Source of the DNA: Oikopleura dioica | Lineage: Eukaryota; Chordata; Appendicularia; Copelata; Oikopleuridae | NCBI GenBank assembly: GCA_907165135.1 | Contig: OU015568.1 | Location: 6,394,501 to 6,458,500, forward strand | Direction of reading: 5' to 3' | Length of the DNA: 64,000 nucleotides | In this document: in pieces, positions 23,121 through 35,662 of the stretch | How positions within the stretch are numbered: position 1 is the first letter of the stretch | Layout of the letters: the number at the start of each line of letters is the position of its first letter | The notes under the pieces: model-generated | Told to the model about the DNA's origin: nothing | Databases searched by the model: none | What the model saw: the letters and a program-made list of their open reading frames with translations, nothing else | Program-made: the position numbers and the translations under genes

Positions 23121-24426
23121 ATGGAAAGAGAGATACAGTCGGAAATCGAAGAATACAGGGCGAAATGCGAGGCTTTGAAGAGTACTTGGCTGGCGGCCAA
23201 TCAGAATTTTCTTTACTTTCAGGTTTGCTAAATTTATTTTTTTTTATTTTATCAATTTTTTACTGAAGAAAATGGCATCAGAAGATCTCGAGCAAGCGAA
23301 ACAAATCATGACCGAATCGCAGCTAGAAACCTGGGAGAACCTCCGGAAGCGGGATACTGTCACTGAAGGAAGAAGGGATAGTTACAGTGTCTACGCCAAC
23401 GGAGAAACTATTCCAGAGCCAAAGAATCAAGAAGAAGAGGAAGAAGAAAAGTCAAAATTCAAGCTCGTGAAAAAGTCAGAAATCGACGCGCTAGAATCTC
23501 GCCTCCAAGATCTCAACGGCAAAATACAAGCGATCGGGGATGTTGATTTGAAAAGAACAAATTGTGAAATCGAGAAGACAGAGAGTTCCATTGAAAATCT
23601 TTACGCCTTGCTAGAATTTGAAAATTCTATTTACGAAAGAGAACTGGAGAATTACTCGGAAATTGAGACGAATTTCAGGGACCTAGAAGAAGCTGTCCAG
23701 GTACAGAAAAGTTCATTTTTTTTCTCCAAAAGAGGGACCCATTTTTCTAGGATCGAGTAGAAGAACTTTCTTTGGAATTCAACGCCTCTGAGAAATTCCG
23801 CCAACTGCGAGAATACGACGAAATCATCAATCGAAACAAACGAGCTATCCATGAGCGTCTTGAAAAAATTCGAGAATCGCGAAAAAGCCAAAAGCGCGAA
23901 GCAGAAAACGCTCGAAAAGAAGCAAGAATCGCCGCACTCGCCCGGAGCGAGTTTCAAAACATTCCAGAAGCGAAGATGAGCTTTTTGAACGCGTCGCATG
24001 CGAAACAACGGCTGGAGATCATTTTGGCCACGGAGGTTTCTTCCAGGGAAAAATTGGAGAAGGTCTTTTTGGATGATAGAGCCGGAATTGAGGAAAATAT
24101 TAACAAAATGCTCGTAAGTTTTTTCAGGCTTTTTTTTATATTGAAAATGGGTAGATTCGGCCAGCGAGGGCTACTTTGGGAGGTATATTTTCAGTGATAA
24201 TTTTCAGATAGACGCGCACGAGCGAGAATCCGCCCACAAAGAAAAACTCGACAAGCTCGAACAACTCGTCGCCGAAGAAAAACAGTTCCACGAAGCCCAA
24301 TCCATCGAGCGATCCTGGCATCAGGAAAACCTTGAGAAGCTGAAAAAAGATTATCTTCGGAAGAAAAAAGAGAAAGAAGTGAAGATCAAAAATCTAACTG
24401 CCGAAATTCATTTGTACAAAAACTAA
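23121..24426 (+). CDS. Coiled-coil protein, unrecognised
   Basis: Four exons (23121-23222, 23269-23700, 23751-24113, 24208-24426), all joined in phase 0, give 371 residues. The protein is almost entirely charged coiled coil rich in Glu, Lys and Arg, with an acidic run (EEEEEEKSKFK) near residue 95 and no membrane segment or catalytic motif. A helical N-terminus (MEREIQSEIEEYRAKCEALK) starts directly with heptads. It could belong to a cytoskeletal, centrosomal or ciliary complex but nothing is specific enough to name it. The UBR gene starts 80 bp downstream, with a poly(A)-like AATAAA and then a TTTTTAG acceptor between them, so the two are probably an operon pair. Confidence 0.75.
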
Positions 24427-24506
24427 AAGTACCTGTTTGAAACAGGCTGTTTCTTCAATAAATTCAGAAAAACAAGAATCGCGGGTAACGATTTGATGTT
24501 TTTAGA
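24427..24506 (+). promoter_or_regulatory. Intercistronic region with trans-splice acceptor
   Basis: 80 bp between two co-directed genes. It has AATAAATTC (poly(A) signal-like, near 24457) and ends GATGTTTTTAG immediately before AATGG, the next start codon. This is what an operon junction with spliced-leader addition looks like. Confidence 0.6.
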
Positions 24507-27500
24507 ATGGACGATCCAGACAGTTGGGATGAGAACATACACGTCCCTTACGAGTTTAGTTTTGACGGGATGAAGCCAGATCCACGAGCGAAATTGCGAT
24601 CATCAGATGTCGAGCCATTAATTAAGGCGCTAGAACAATCGGATGTGCGAATCAACAACCACTTCCCGATCAACCTGTCGGAGAACGACCAATTATACAC
24701 GGAGCTGGTGAAATTCGTCTACAACAAGTCCAAAAACATCATCGAAACGCCCGACTCCTTGGAAAACGTCGGGATCAATTTGAACGAAGATCAAGTGAAA
24801 GACATCACCTACAAACTCACCTCCGTCATTTTGAACACTTCCGACCCTGTTGACGAACTCAATAAGCTCTCCCTACGAGACCAGCCTTCGAACGTCTGCG
24901 GCCGCATTTTCGCCCGAGGCGAGTACCTCTACACTTGCAAGGACTGCGGCGTTGATCCGACCTGTGTCATGTGCCCAGCCTGTTTCAACGCTTCCGAACA
25001 CGTGAACCATCGTTACAGAGTCTCGCGATCAGGGGGTGGTGGAGGAACTTGCGATTGTGGCGATCTGGAAGCTTGGAAAGAACATCCAGCGTGTCGGAAT
25101 CACTCGAAAAAGGCCCAGACAGAAGTTTCTGATGGAGACAAAGATCTGCGAAAGAGAATCAAAACCTTGTTCGCTCAAGTTCTTCGACTAGCTGTGGAAA
25201 TCTTGTACTCTGATATTTGCAGAACCGACGATGTTTCTGGCGCTTTAAAATCGATCATTGAACAGTGGGAAGTTGTGAAAACCGAGGAGGAGGAATGCGC
25301 GTTGATTTTATACAACGACGAGGTGCATTCATATGACGAGGTCGAACGAATGCTCAAAATGGCAGTGCAAGCAAACTCCGAACAAGCCCATACTTACGCA
25401 ACTCACATCGACAAGAGAGGAAGAACCAGTCTTCTTACAGGCAGCCGTGAAAAATGCGAAGAGGTGCTGAAAGTGATCAGAACTGGAAAAGACAAATTGA
25501 TAAAAATCAAGCTCCTCATCATCGATTCAAACATTCTAGCGCTGCAAGAAGTTGCATTCAAACTACTGAGCTGGATGAATTGGCTCTCGGGAAAGGGGGA
25601 AATTTTCAGGATGGTGGATTGAAATCATGGAAGAGAACTTCTTCTCCAAGTTTTCCCCTTTCTTTATTCTATAAAAAAAAGCTTGAATTATTAAAATCCA
25701 CTTGAAGAATCGCTTTTTGTGACGCTTATCTATCCTCTGGCTATTCAAAAAAGATAAAAGTTCGTAACGCCGAATTCTGGGAATACGAAAAAGATCAACC
25801 TTTTATCACACACATCATGATCTCGGACATTGGCACCTGGAAAGCTGTCCGCTCAATTATGATGAAAAACTTGCTCGAAACAATGCTCAAAGATCCCGAA
25901 AACAAAATGAAAGTAGCTCAGTTCTTCACAGAGCACTATCAAACGATTTACGACAACTTCTTCCACCGCGACGATCATGATCAGCAATTTTCATCGAGCT
26001 CGATTTCAGTTCAGATTTTCACCACACCGACGGTCGTAAAAGAACTGATGCAGTTCCACAAGCTGTTTGAGAAGATCGGCAAAATGACGTATGACTGGTA
26101 CTTTCCGACAAACAAGACTTCCGGAATGAGGGATCTCAAGAATCTAACAGAGAGAAGGCCGGGGAATCGGAGCAATTGCTATCCGATAGACATCACCTAC
26201 ATTCTCCACAACCCGCCGGTGACGGAAGACGAGCAGTTCAGAAAAACCATCAAGGAGGGCATCTTCTGGTTGCTGGAGATGTTCCGACTCTTCGAAGCGC
26301 GCGAGGGCGTAAAATGGTCCCACAAGCATCACGTCGAAGAAGAACCAGACTGGGAGAACTTAATGACCTTCATCTTCTCCGCTCAAGGAACTTATACAAA
26401 ACTTCTCCAGTGGGCGCGACGCGACGAGTATGTTTCAAATTACTGTATCGAGACGATTCTAGCACGGTATCTCGAAACAAGCAACGATGAGTTTCCTCCA
26501 AAGTCGTTCAACAGAAAAGTTCTCAACCAAATGTTCAATTTTATTCCGATCGATGTCCAGACTAAAAAAGTTCACATTTACAATATGTATTCGCGTATAT
26601 TTACTTATTGCATGTCATCGCCAGAAATCTCTTCAAAATATAATGAAAAACAAATTGCCTACAGGTAAATCCGATCATAAGTAAGAATACCGTCCTTATC
26701 AATCTTTCTAGTTGCCATAAGTCGATAGAATCTCTTTGCGTATCAGCCCAATCCAAAGCTGGTTTTTGGAAGAAAAATGGGCAGAGCCACCAGTTCACGA
26801 TGTTCTACTATTCTGACCAAAGATGTAAGCGCCTCCTCTTCAATATGGATCTCCAAGCTGCTCAGGTTCGTTCCTTAAAAAATCCCTTTCTCACTCTTTT
26901 TCCTCCAGTTGATGGTGAGTCAGCAAGACCCGAATGAATTCCTTGCCATGTTCATCGACGCCGTCGGACTCAACAATGCGTGGTTGTTCAACAACGATCC
27001 AGAAATCACTTCAGCTTCGATTTCCGAAGATACGAAATTCATTAAAAAGGATCAGTTGCTGAAGCAAATGGCGAAAGAGTCTACTTACATGCCCAGTTTG
27101 CTCGATGAATTCCTCTTGATCTTAATCCGCATTATCTCTGAACCTTTCATGGAAAACTCGACAATTTCAAGAGGGCAGCGGGTTCGAAGATCGTTGATTC
27201 ACATCCTGGCACTTGATTATCTTCCGTGGTCGAAAATCAAAAAGAAGCTCGATCACCAGTGGGACGCCGACGTGGCTTCAGAAGCAGAAGAACTTCTCGA
27301 AGAGCTGAGCCAATACAAGAATGTAAAAGGAGTTCGACATTATTCCCTGAAAGCAGTTTACGCAAAAGAGTGGGACCGATTCTACATCGGCTACGAAAAC
27401 GCGGAACAATCCAAGTCACTAGAACACGTCAATCACTTGTTGAAATCGGAACCGAAAGGGCTCAAGGACACCATTTTCATTCCTAAGAAACGTTTTGATC

Positions 27501-30500
27501 ACCGAGCTCCGTTTGACAAAGCCCTTGGCTTGCTGGACTGTGATTTGTTCAAGAAACTGACAGGTCTTGTTCTAAAGCTGGATGATCCACTTGCTTCAGC
27601 TGTTGAAAAGCTTGGATATCTTCTAGCTCTAGCATTATTACACGGCCGTGGCGGTTGGATAAAAGAGCAAGGGGTAGACAAAGAGCTGGCGAAATGGGGA
27701 GACGAGAATTCAGGAGGAAAGACGACCTTCCCATGGCTAGAGTGGATCCAGAATCAAGTCGGGAATGCATCAGATGGCGCCGCAAAGGCAGAAGACTCGA
27801 AATCCGAGTGGAAGAAACGCGCCGCCGCTTCCCGAGCAGCTCTCTTGGCAAAAATGAAAAAACAGCAGTCCAATGCAATGAAAAACTTCTCCCACGACAT
27901 GACAAAAAGTTTCGAAGAAGAAACGTCGGAGGAAACAATGGGCGAGGAAGACAACGAGTTTCAGGTCGCTCCAGAGATCACCGAGTTGTTTCTCGACAGG
28001 GATGATAAGTTTTCGATGTCTAAGATCAACACGATCGATGATGTCTGGACCTGTATCTTGTGTCAATCTGATTCGCAGGTGGAATCTGAGTCTGATGATC
28101 CACTGCTGATGCTTGGTTATTTCGAGGAATCGACTGTCCTCGATCGTTACAAAACTCGCGAGGAAATTCTCCACGACCACGAGCTTTTTCTCGACCACGA
28201 TTGGGCCCGACCTCTTGATGCCAAGTGTGGAACTCATTTGACCACATGTGGTCATGTCTTGCACCACAGTTGTTTTGAAAAAAGCCTTGAGATCGCGAAG
28301 AACCAGGAGAATCGCTATTCGCAGATAAGATTCCGAGAGGGAAGCTGGAAGTTGCCAAAAGAGTTTACCTGCATGCTTTGCTCAAGAATATGCAATACAG
28401 TCATGCCACTGATTGATAGAGCGACGCACAAGAGGCTTAGATTCGAGCCCAAAAGGAATATCACCAGCATTGCGGAGAAACCAAAGACAGTCGGGCAGAA
28501 AATCGACGCGATGAAAAAAGAAGAAACCTCGACAAAAATGAGCAAAGACATAAAATTCTTCGAGTGGCTTTCGGAACTTCAAGATGAATTCGGATTTCCA
28601 AAGAAGCATCAGCCCCAGAATTATGTCGTCAGTCTCGGGACAATCGACATGGGAGAAGCTGGCGATAAGACTTATAAGGAGAAACAGTCAGCAGCTGATC
28701 TGAATGATAATGACGAGGAGGAGAGTACCGTTGACGATTTGAACAGAGGCTTTGTTGAGGAGAAGAGCACGGTTGGAGAAAAGTCCACTACGAATCACTC
28801 CTTCGACTCTGAAAATTGCGATGAAGAGTCAATTGGCAGCACGGATTCGGACGCGCCGAGAATGTCAAAATTCTCCCGAATTGTCCACACTTACCGTGAC
28901 ATCCACCAGAACTACGAGAAAAATGGAAACGGTCATTTTCAAACTGCTTCGTACTCAATTGCCGCTGCGGAAGCGCTGCTGCGATACGATAACAAACCGC
29001 TGATGGGTTCTCTCCCTGTCAGAAAAGACAAAGGGCTGGAGTTTCTGATCCGAAGCGCGCTGTACCTTTTTGGCAGTGCCGAAACAGGAAAAGCTGAAGA
29101 TGAATATCTCTCATCAACGCGACAGGAAGCCAGAGTAATCATCAAAAACATCATCGCAGATCCGCGAATGACTTACGATGTCCCGGCACTCCTCACTCTT
29201 GATCTTTTCCACGTTTATCTGACTCTCTTACTCGACTTACCTTACCTCGACCATCTCAAGGTAAAGACCCTCCACACTTTCTATTAGTAAGCGCTTACTT
29301 CTTTTATTGTAGCCACTTCAACACCAAAAAATTGCAGACAAGTTCTTTTTCCGTCTTATTCTCGCTGCCCAAATCACCCAAATCGCACTTTTTACCTCCA
29401 ACTCCATCATCTTCGAGGAACCTGAAGTCTTCACCGAAGTTGACGATTGCCAAGCATCGGTCTTCGCCTACCTGGTCTATCAACTACGTAGCCATTACAG
29501 AGGCCTTGAACCGCTGCACGTATCGCCGTTCATGATCTACCAGCACTTTATCCAATGTCTAACGCCGTTCGTTCGAAAGGTCTCTCTGTTGCTCATGTAT
29601 TTGAATCTTCTTGAACCGCCACCAGAGCTGTCTGATGGAAGGACGTCTTGGGAGTCGATGTGCCTCTGTCTTGGCATTCCAGACTCACTTTGCGAGCTGT
29701 TCGATGCTGATGGTGGAGCCCTAGAGGTAAGAAAAATATCATTCGAGCAAAGTTCTGAAAGAGTTATAGCCTTACGCCGAACGATGGATAAAACAACTCA
29801 TCTCGAGGGAAGACAAGTTTTCATTGAAAAACGCCCTCAAAGATGTATCCTTCCCGCAGCTGATCGAAATCCCATCACTAGCTACCTTGCCATCTGACTA
29901 CAGAAATGTGCTGACAATGGTCGCTGAAGCCAAATCTGAGCCGATAACGGTAGTCAATCAAGAGAACGAGGAAAATTCTGCAAATAATGCCGAATCGAAG
30001 AAAACAAAGTCGAATCAACAAATCTGTCCGGCAATTAAAAATCCCGCCGTTTGCCTTCTCTGCAACAAGGTCGTTTGTGTCCTGTCTGATTCTTACAGCG
30101 AGAAAAGTAAGTCCTTGAGTATTCCTCTTATGAAATGAAAAATTAGTTGACGATACCATCTACGGTGGCGGGTTACATCATGCAATGACATGCGGCCGTG
30201 GCATAGGACTGTTCATGCTTGTCGCATTTTCCGACCGAAATGCATATACCGACGCGATTTTCCAATTCTGCTCCGGCGTCAAAATCATTCTCCGAGATCC
30301 CGAAGTAGTTGGAATTCAAAGCGATATTCTCTTGCGAGGCGATCTTTTCCGTCCGAGAAATATAAAACCAGTCCAAGTTGGGCTCGTTAACTTTGAGTAA
30401 GTAGAAAACAAGATCTACTTTCTTCAATCGCTTTTTTAGCTTGCCATACGTTGATTCACACGGGGAGCCTGATCGAGGACTCAAATCTGGTGCCAAACTT

Positions 30501-30675
30501 CTTCTAAGGTACTTTTCGAATTCAAACCATTCTTTGACGGTTTTATAGTTCAGAAAACTACGAACGCCTTCGGCGCGAGTGGCTAGCTCACGAGATCTCA
30601 GATTCAGTTTCCCGCGAGATCGAGCTTAGCTCCAGCCGAACTCACTTGATGTCCAGCCATTGGTACTCGTTCTAG
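24507..30675 (+). CDS. UBR1/UBR2-type N-recognin E3 ubiquitin ligase
   Basis: Recognises destabilising N-terminal residues and ubiquitinates the substrate (N-degron pathway). Nine exons (24507-25613, 25754-26664, 26712-26865, 26909-29260, 29313-29726, 29770-30106, 30147-30396, 30440-30508, 30549-30675) give 1,906 residues. The UBR box lies near residues 130-200 (CGRIFARGEYLYTCKDCG, CVMCPACF, HVNHRYR, CDCGDLEAWK). A ClpS-type domain follows (LILYNDEVHSYDEVERML). A winged-helix and coiled-coil middle leads to a cysteine/histidine-rich RING-like region (CILCQ, CGTHLTTCGHVLHHSCF, CMLCSRICNTVMPL). The C-terminal cap matches UBR1/2 (CLLCNKVVC, YVDSHGEPDRGL, LRREWLAHEI, SHWYSF). It is somewhat longer than the vertebrate proteins, mostly by acidic linkers around residue 1,400. 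UBR1 and UBR2 cannot be told apart here. Confidence 0.95.
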
Positions 30676-30684
30676 CGTTCTTTT

Positions 30685-30855
30685 CAAACTTCACGCTTCA
30701 CTTTTTGTTCAAAATTACCTTCTGCCTGATGGATTCAGTTTTCATGTTTTCTTCTTTATCTTCTTGCTAATAAATTTAACTTTCAAATACTTTCGTTAAA
30801 AAATGTGTCTTTGAAGAATGGCTTACAGGCCGCCGGCTAGGTACTCTGGCAGTAC
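30685..30855 (+). repeat. Duplicate of the DDX42 5' flank and first codons
   Basis: 171 bp almost identical, without gaps, to 32528-32698, covering the poly(A)-signal region (CTAATAAATTTAAC), the acceptor TTTGAAG and the start MAYRPPARYS. Only a handful of substitutions separate the copies. Confidence 0.92.
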
Positions 30856-32516
30856 GCCGGCTTTTCCGAATCCACACAATCAGATGCCGATGGGCGATGC
30901 GACACCAGCGCATCCAGTTTACAACGACTCTGACCAATTCCATGGACAAACGGGAGAACGAAGGTTTTCGAGAGAAGAAGACGATCATCGAGATCATGAT
31001 CGAAGTCGGGATAGAGACAGTGACGATTCAGAAGAAGACTTGGAATTGAACGAATTTGTTGACAAAATAAAATGCTTCCAATCAAAATCTGGTAATTTTT
31101 GAAATTTTAATACTTTACTAATTGTTTGTTTTAGCCAAGAAAATACGTAAATTGAAAGAACAACTGGCCCAGAAAAACGAAATAATCTTCAATTTACGAA
31201 AAGAGCTGACGAAAGCCCAGGACGAGCTGAAAGCCCAGAATGCCTCAGACCCAGACCTTGAAGAGCTGCAAATAATCTCCCCAAGCAAAAAGAAGCGCGC
31301 AAGAAGGTCAATGAACCATGCGTCCAATAGTTCAAATTCTGAAGAAGAAGTTCTCTCCAGCGCGAAAATTTCATCTCGTTCGAAGAAAATCCTGAAAAAG
31401 GATGAAAAACCCAGCACAAATATCAGTACAAGTTCGAATGGAAATCAGATGCTGGCGTCAAAACTACTCAACCTAAAGCCCAAAGAAACATTACCTCTTC
31501 CGAAGAAATCTCGTTCACAGGCGGACAGAATTTCGACTAAAAAGCCCTCTGTTAGTCGTTCTCGCCAATCTTCCAAACAAAAAACTCAAGACATCTCCCA
31601 ACACTTCATCAAAAAGTCCTCCAAGATTACTCCAGAAAAGTCGGCTCCACCAAATAATTCGTACTCGCCGTTAGAAGACATTGAACTAATCGACTCTTCC
31701 GAAGACGACGACATGACGCAAATTTCATTGCTCCACAAAACTGGGAACCAAACTGATACTCAACATTTGATGAACCCGTCGCCAGCAACTACAAATGGAA
31801 TGAACAGTCGGCTAGGAAACTGGCTCAAGAATGTGCAGGAAAACGCAAAGAAACGCAAGCACGCTGCTAGTCCTAAACCAGCTCGACAGTCACGGTACTT
31901 TCAAATTTTTCCTCATAATTTGAAAATATAAAAATAGGAGCAAAGCCGACTTGGAGTCGATGATAGCTGACGACGACGAGACAATGTGTCAAACGTCAAA
32001 AATCTACAGAGCTAGTTCCAAGTCACGATCTCGATCGGTTTCTCCAAAGCCCAGCTACTCCAAGAACGACGTTTCGGCAGAGGAGCTACTTTTCGGAGGA
32101 GCTAGCCAAACACCGAAAAGAGAAGATTCCGATACAGAGGAAAACGTAATGGCGCAGAAAAAGAAGCAGCGATTCGTTGGAAATATTCCAGTGGACACAC
32201 AAGGGAGGAGAATCAACGAAAAGATAAATTTCGGAGAGGGTTCAGCTAAAACTATTATTATTGATTCAGAATGAAAATTATTCTTTTGAATAATTTCGAT
32301 ATTTTAGACTGTTTACAACCCTTGAAAGATTTGATCGAACGAGCCAAGTTCAACCGATTGAATGATTCCGATCTGTTCCGCCAGCCTCCCTCTCCATCCC
32401 TCGATGGCAGTCAGTGGGAGCCTCGTTATCCCGAAAATAATTTCGACAATTTCTGGTGCACGGATGATGATAAACGATTGCCAATTTCAAGTCAGCGAAG
32501 GCGACCTCATATTTGA
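30818..32516 (+). CDS. Chimeric nuclear protein with DDX42-derived N-terminus
   Basis: Four exons (30818-31091, 31135-31894, 31938-32239, 32308-32516) give 514 residues. Residues 1-13 copy the start of DDX42 and residues 13-68 copy part of its last exon (AFPNPHNQMPMGDATP, QTGERRFSREED). From residue 69 on it is unrelated: an acidic stretch, a coiled coil (KIRKLKEQLAQKNEIIFNL) and a long Ser/Lys-rich disordered region, with a C-terminal block (INEKINFGE, CLQPLKDLIERAKF, RYPENNFDNFW). That last block faintly recalls the C-terminus of CtIP/Sae2 (PENFW), but the zinc cysteines are not seen, so no function is claimed. The start follows the duplicated acceptor TTTGAAG. Confidence 0.75.
30856..31020 (+). 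repeat. Duplicate of part of the DDX42 last exon
   Basis: 165 bp matching 35225-35389 without gaps. It is joined directly to the 5' duplicate. GCCGGCT occurs at the break on both parental sides (exon 1 CCGCCGGCTAGG and exon 7 GCGCCGGCTTTT), so the join may have used this 7-base microhomology. Confidence 0.92.
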
Positions 32517-32527
32517 TTTATACATAT

Positions 32528-32698
32528 CAAATTTCACGCTTCACTTTTTGTTCAAAATTACCTTCTGCCTGATGGATTCAGTTTTCGTGTTTTCTTCTTT
32601 ATCTTTTTGCTAATAAATTTAACTTTCAAATACTTCCGTTAAAAGATGTGTCTTTGAAGAATGGCTTACAGGCCGCCGGCTAGGTACTCTGTCAGTAC
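32528..32698 (+). repeat. Parental block of the 5' DDX42 duplicate
   Basis: Partner of 30685-30855. It includes the poly(A)-signal region of the chimeric gene and the acceptor and first codons of DDX42 itself. Confidence 0.92.
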
Positions 32699-35537
32699 AA
32701 ATAGACAGGGCTACAAGACTCTAGCCGAGTTGCCTGATGATATTCCCACATGGACGACGAACTCGGGCAAATCTAACAGTAATAAAAGAAGACGAATGGC
32801 AGATGAAGATAGTTATTTTGACGACGACGATGATGATCCACCACCACCAAGTAAAACCTCATTCTTCCGCAACCAGATTCCTGATTATGCTTAATCTTTC
32901 TTTAGCTAAATCAACATACGATCCCTTCAATCCAACCGAAGACGGTTCGCAAGCTGCTAATGATGACGAAGATGAAATAGACCCCCTGGACGCTTTTATG
33001 GCCGAGAACAATAAAAAAGCAGCGATCGATAAGAAAAATATCGGCAAATCTAAGCCCAAGCAAAGAGCAGTTAGAGAAGACATCGAGAAAAAAGATTCAG
33101 AGGAGCAATTTTACGACTACATAAAGGTAAAGATATTCAATCTTACTGATGATCACGAATTTACTTTATACAGGCGAATCCCAACGCGGGAAAAGCCTTC
33201 ACACATGCGGAAGAAGAGGCTGAAGAAGAAATCGTTTACGACGAGTATGGAAACGCCACAAAAGTCAAGAAAGAGATTGACCCTCTACCAGTGATCTATC
33301 ATTCCGAAATCAACTATCCATCATTCCAAAAGAACTTCTACAAACCCCACGAAGATATTCAAAATGCGTCAAAGAACCAAATCAACAAACTTCTCGGAGA
33401 ACTCGGAATTAGAATCGCTGGATATCAGCCGCAAAAGCCCGTTTCTTCCTTTGGACACATGGGATTTCCTGATCGGCTGTTGGAGAGGATACGAAAAGTG
33501 GGATTCACAGATCCGACTCCGATTCAGTCCACGGCGATTCCTCAGATTTTGGGTGGAAGAGACGTGATTGGAATCGCTCAAACTGGATCTGGTAAAACCG
33601 CTGGGTTCGTGTGGCCAATCATCTATCACGTGACAAAGCAAAGACCGCTCAAATACGGTGATGGACCCAGAGCGTTGATAATGGCTCCGACCAGAGAGCT
33701 GTGTCAGCAGCTGTACGCCGAGGTGCGAAAATTTTCGAAAAACTACGACTCCGTCCGCGTCGGAATCTGCTTTGGTGGAGGGAACATGTACGAGCAAGGG
33801 AAAGAATTGAAGATGGGTGTCGAAATTCTCGTCGCTACGCCTGGCCGTTTGATCGATCATGTCAAAAAAGGAAACACCGAACTCTCGAATTGTACCTTGA
33901 TTTGCCTGGATGAGGCTGACCGAATGCTGGAACTTGGATTCGAGCCTCAAGTGCGCTCGATTTGCAACCACGTCCGTCCCGATCGACAGTGTCTTTTCTT
34001 CAGCGCTACTTTCAAGAAGAAAATTGAAATGCTCGCAAATGATATTCTCAATGATCCGGTGAAGCTCACGCAGGGGCAAATTGGTCAAGTGAACGAAAAT
34101 GTCACGCAGACCTTTAAAATTCTCGGCCAAGGTGATTTATTATTTCTCAAACGAGTGATTGAACAGTCCTAGAACAAAAACTCCACTGGTTACTTACCAA
34201 TATCGTTCCGTTAACGGCCGAGGGATCTTTGCTCGTCTTCGTCACGAGAAAAGCTGATTGTGTGACAGTCCATGAAGAATTGAAGAAAAATGGCTTCAAG
34301 ACTGGAGTTATTCATGGAGACATGCATCAGGTTTTCAAAATCACTCTTTCTTGTTTAATCTATTTCAGGCGGAACGAAATGATGCAATCCAAGCATTCAA
34401 GCAGCGGAAACTCGCGACTTTAATCGCCACAGATGTCGCTGCCCGTGGTCTTGACATTTCTCACATCAAAACTGTAATCAACTACGACCCTGCTAGAAAT
34501 TATGACACTCATGTTCACCGGGTTGGTCGAACTGCCCGAGCTGGAAATACCGGAACGGCTATTTCTCTGTTTACTCCTCAAGATACTGAGTACGCAGGCA
34601 TCGTTGTCCGGTCAATTGAGACAACAAAACAGGTGATCATTAACTTCTGAAATCAAGGAAGACTAACGAAATTTTAGCCTGTTCCTGATGAGATGCTCAG
34701 ACTGGCTATGCGAGATCCAGGCTTCAGGATGACTCGAGGCAAAGATGGGAAGAACATTGGATATTCAGACAATGATCGTGGTGGATTAGGGTCTGGCAGT
34801 GGAAACAAATTTGTTCCAGAGTTCGTCGAATATAGAGCGCCAGCAGGAACAGCAAAGAATCCATACCTGGAGCGCCCACCGCCGAAAGATCCATCACTTG
34901 CCGTTCCACCACGTAAGATGTGCTTTTGCCCAACTTTTAAAATCAAAAAATTTATTAAGAAAATCGACCGAAGCCGATGGGTTCGGGCGCAGGAAATCCA
35001 CCACAGGGAGTTCAAGGAGTTTCTGGTGTTCTTCAAGGACAAGGAAGCTCCGTCATGTCCGATCGAGCGATTGCGATGAGAAAAGCGATGCAAAGTCGTT
35101 TCGGGCGATCATTTGTGGCTGGGAAAGCGGATGAAAAGCCGAAAATTGAATACACGGATCCCAGCGTGCGCCCTACTCTTGACCAGCTGTACCAAGAGCA
35201 TACTACTGGAATGCCAGCGGTGGCGCCGGCTTTTCCAAATCCGCACTATCAGATGCCGATGGGCGATGCGACACCAGCGCCTCCAGTTTACAACGACTCT
35301 GACCAATTCCATGGACAAACGGGAGAACGAAGGTTTTCGAGAGAAGAAGACCATCATCGAGATCATGATCGAAGTCGGGATAGAGACAGAGACCGAAGAG
35401 ATCGGGACCGTGACAGAGACCGAGACCGGGATCGCGACCGGTACGATCGAAGAAGAGACGATCGTGACAGAGACCGTGATAGAGATCGTCATCGTGACCG
35501 CGATCGTGATCGAGAGAGAAGATCTCGATGGAACTAG
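32661..35537 (+). CDS. DDX42: DEAD-box RNA helicase DDX42
   Basis: ATP-dependent RNA helicase associated with the SF3b spliceosomal subcomplex. Seven exons (32661-32850, 32906-33126, 33174-34131, 34173-34330, 34369-34632, 34678-34912, 34960-35537) give 867 residues. The helicase core shows GFTDPTPIQ, AQTGSGKT, APTRELCQQ, TPGRLIDHV, LDEADR, FFSATF, FVTRKAD, ATDVAARGLD and HRVGRTARAG (DDX42 usually has GRTGRAG). The DDX42-specific upstream block is present (DPLDAFMAE, REDIEKKDSEEQ, then NPNAG and IDPLPVIYHSEINYP). The C-terminus has a long Arg-Asp repeat and ends RRSRWN. Introns are 38-55 nt. The end of intron 3 is canonical with a GT at 34132. The acceptor TTTGAAG precedes the start. Confidence 0.96.
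35225..35389 (+). repeat. Parental block of the 3' DDX42 duplicate
   Basis: Partner of 30856-31020, inside the last exon of DDX42. It includes the beginning of the Arg-Asp-rich tract. Confidence 0.92.
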
Positions 35538-35662
35538 GAAAATTGTAAACCCAACTTATTCTTACTCTGCCAAAACTCATTTCTTTAACATCTAAGTAAA
35601 ATTTTATAAACTCATTACTCCAGTCACTGGAGCCCAATCTCTCAGCACACATGATTTAGAAA

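Noticed and set aside
32308-32516. Assignment of the chimeric gene to CtIP/Sae2 on the basis of its last 60 residues
   Set aside because: Only a short aromatic motif is similar; the zinc-binding cysteines and the N-terminal tetramer domain are not visible.
35380-35530. Arg-Asp coding repeat at the end of DDX42 as a separate satellite
   Set aside because: It is an in-frame low-complexity tail typical of splicing factors and is counted as part of DDX42.
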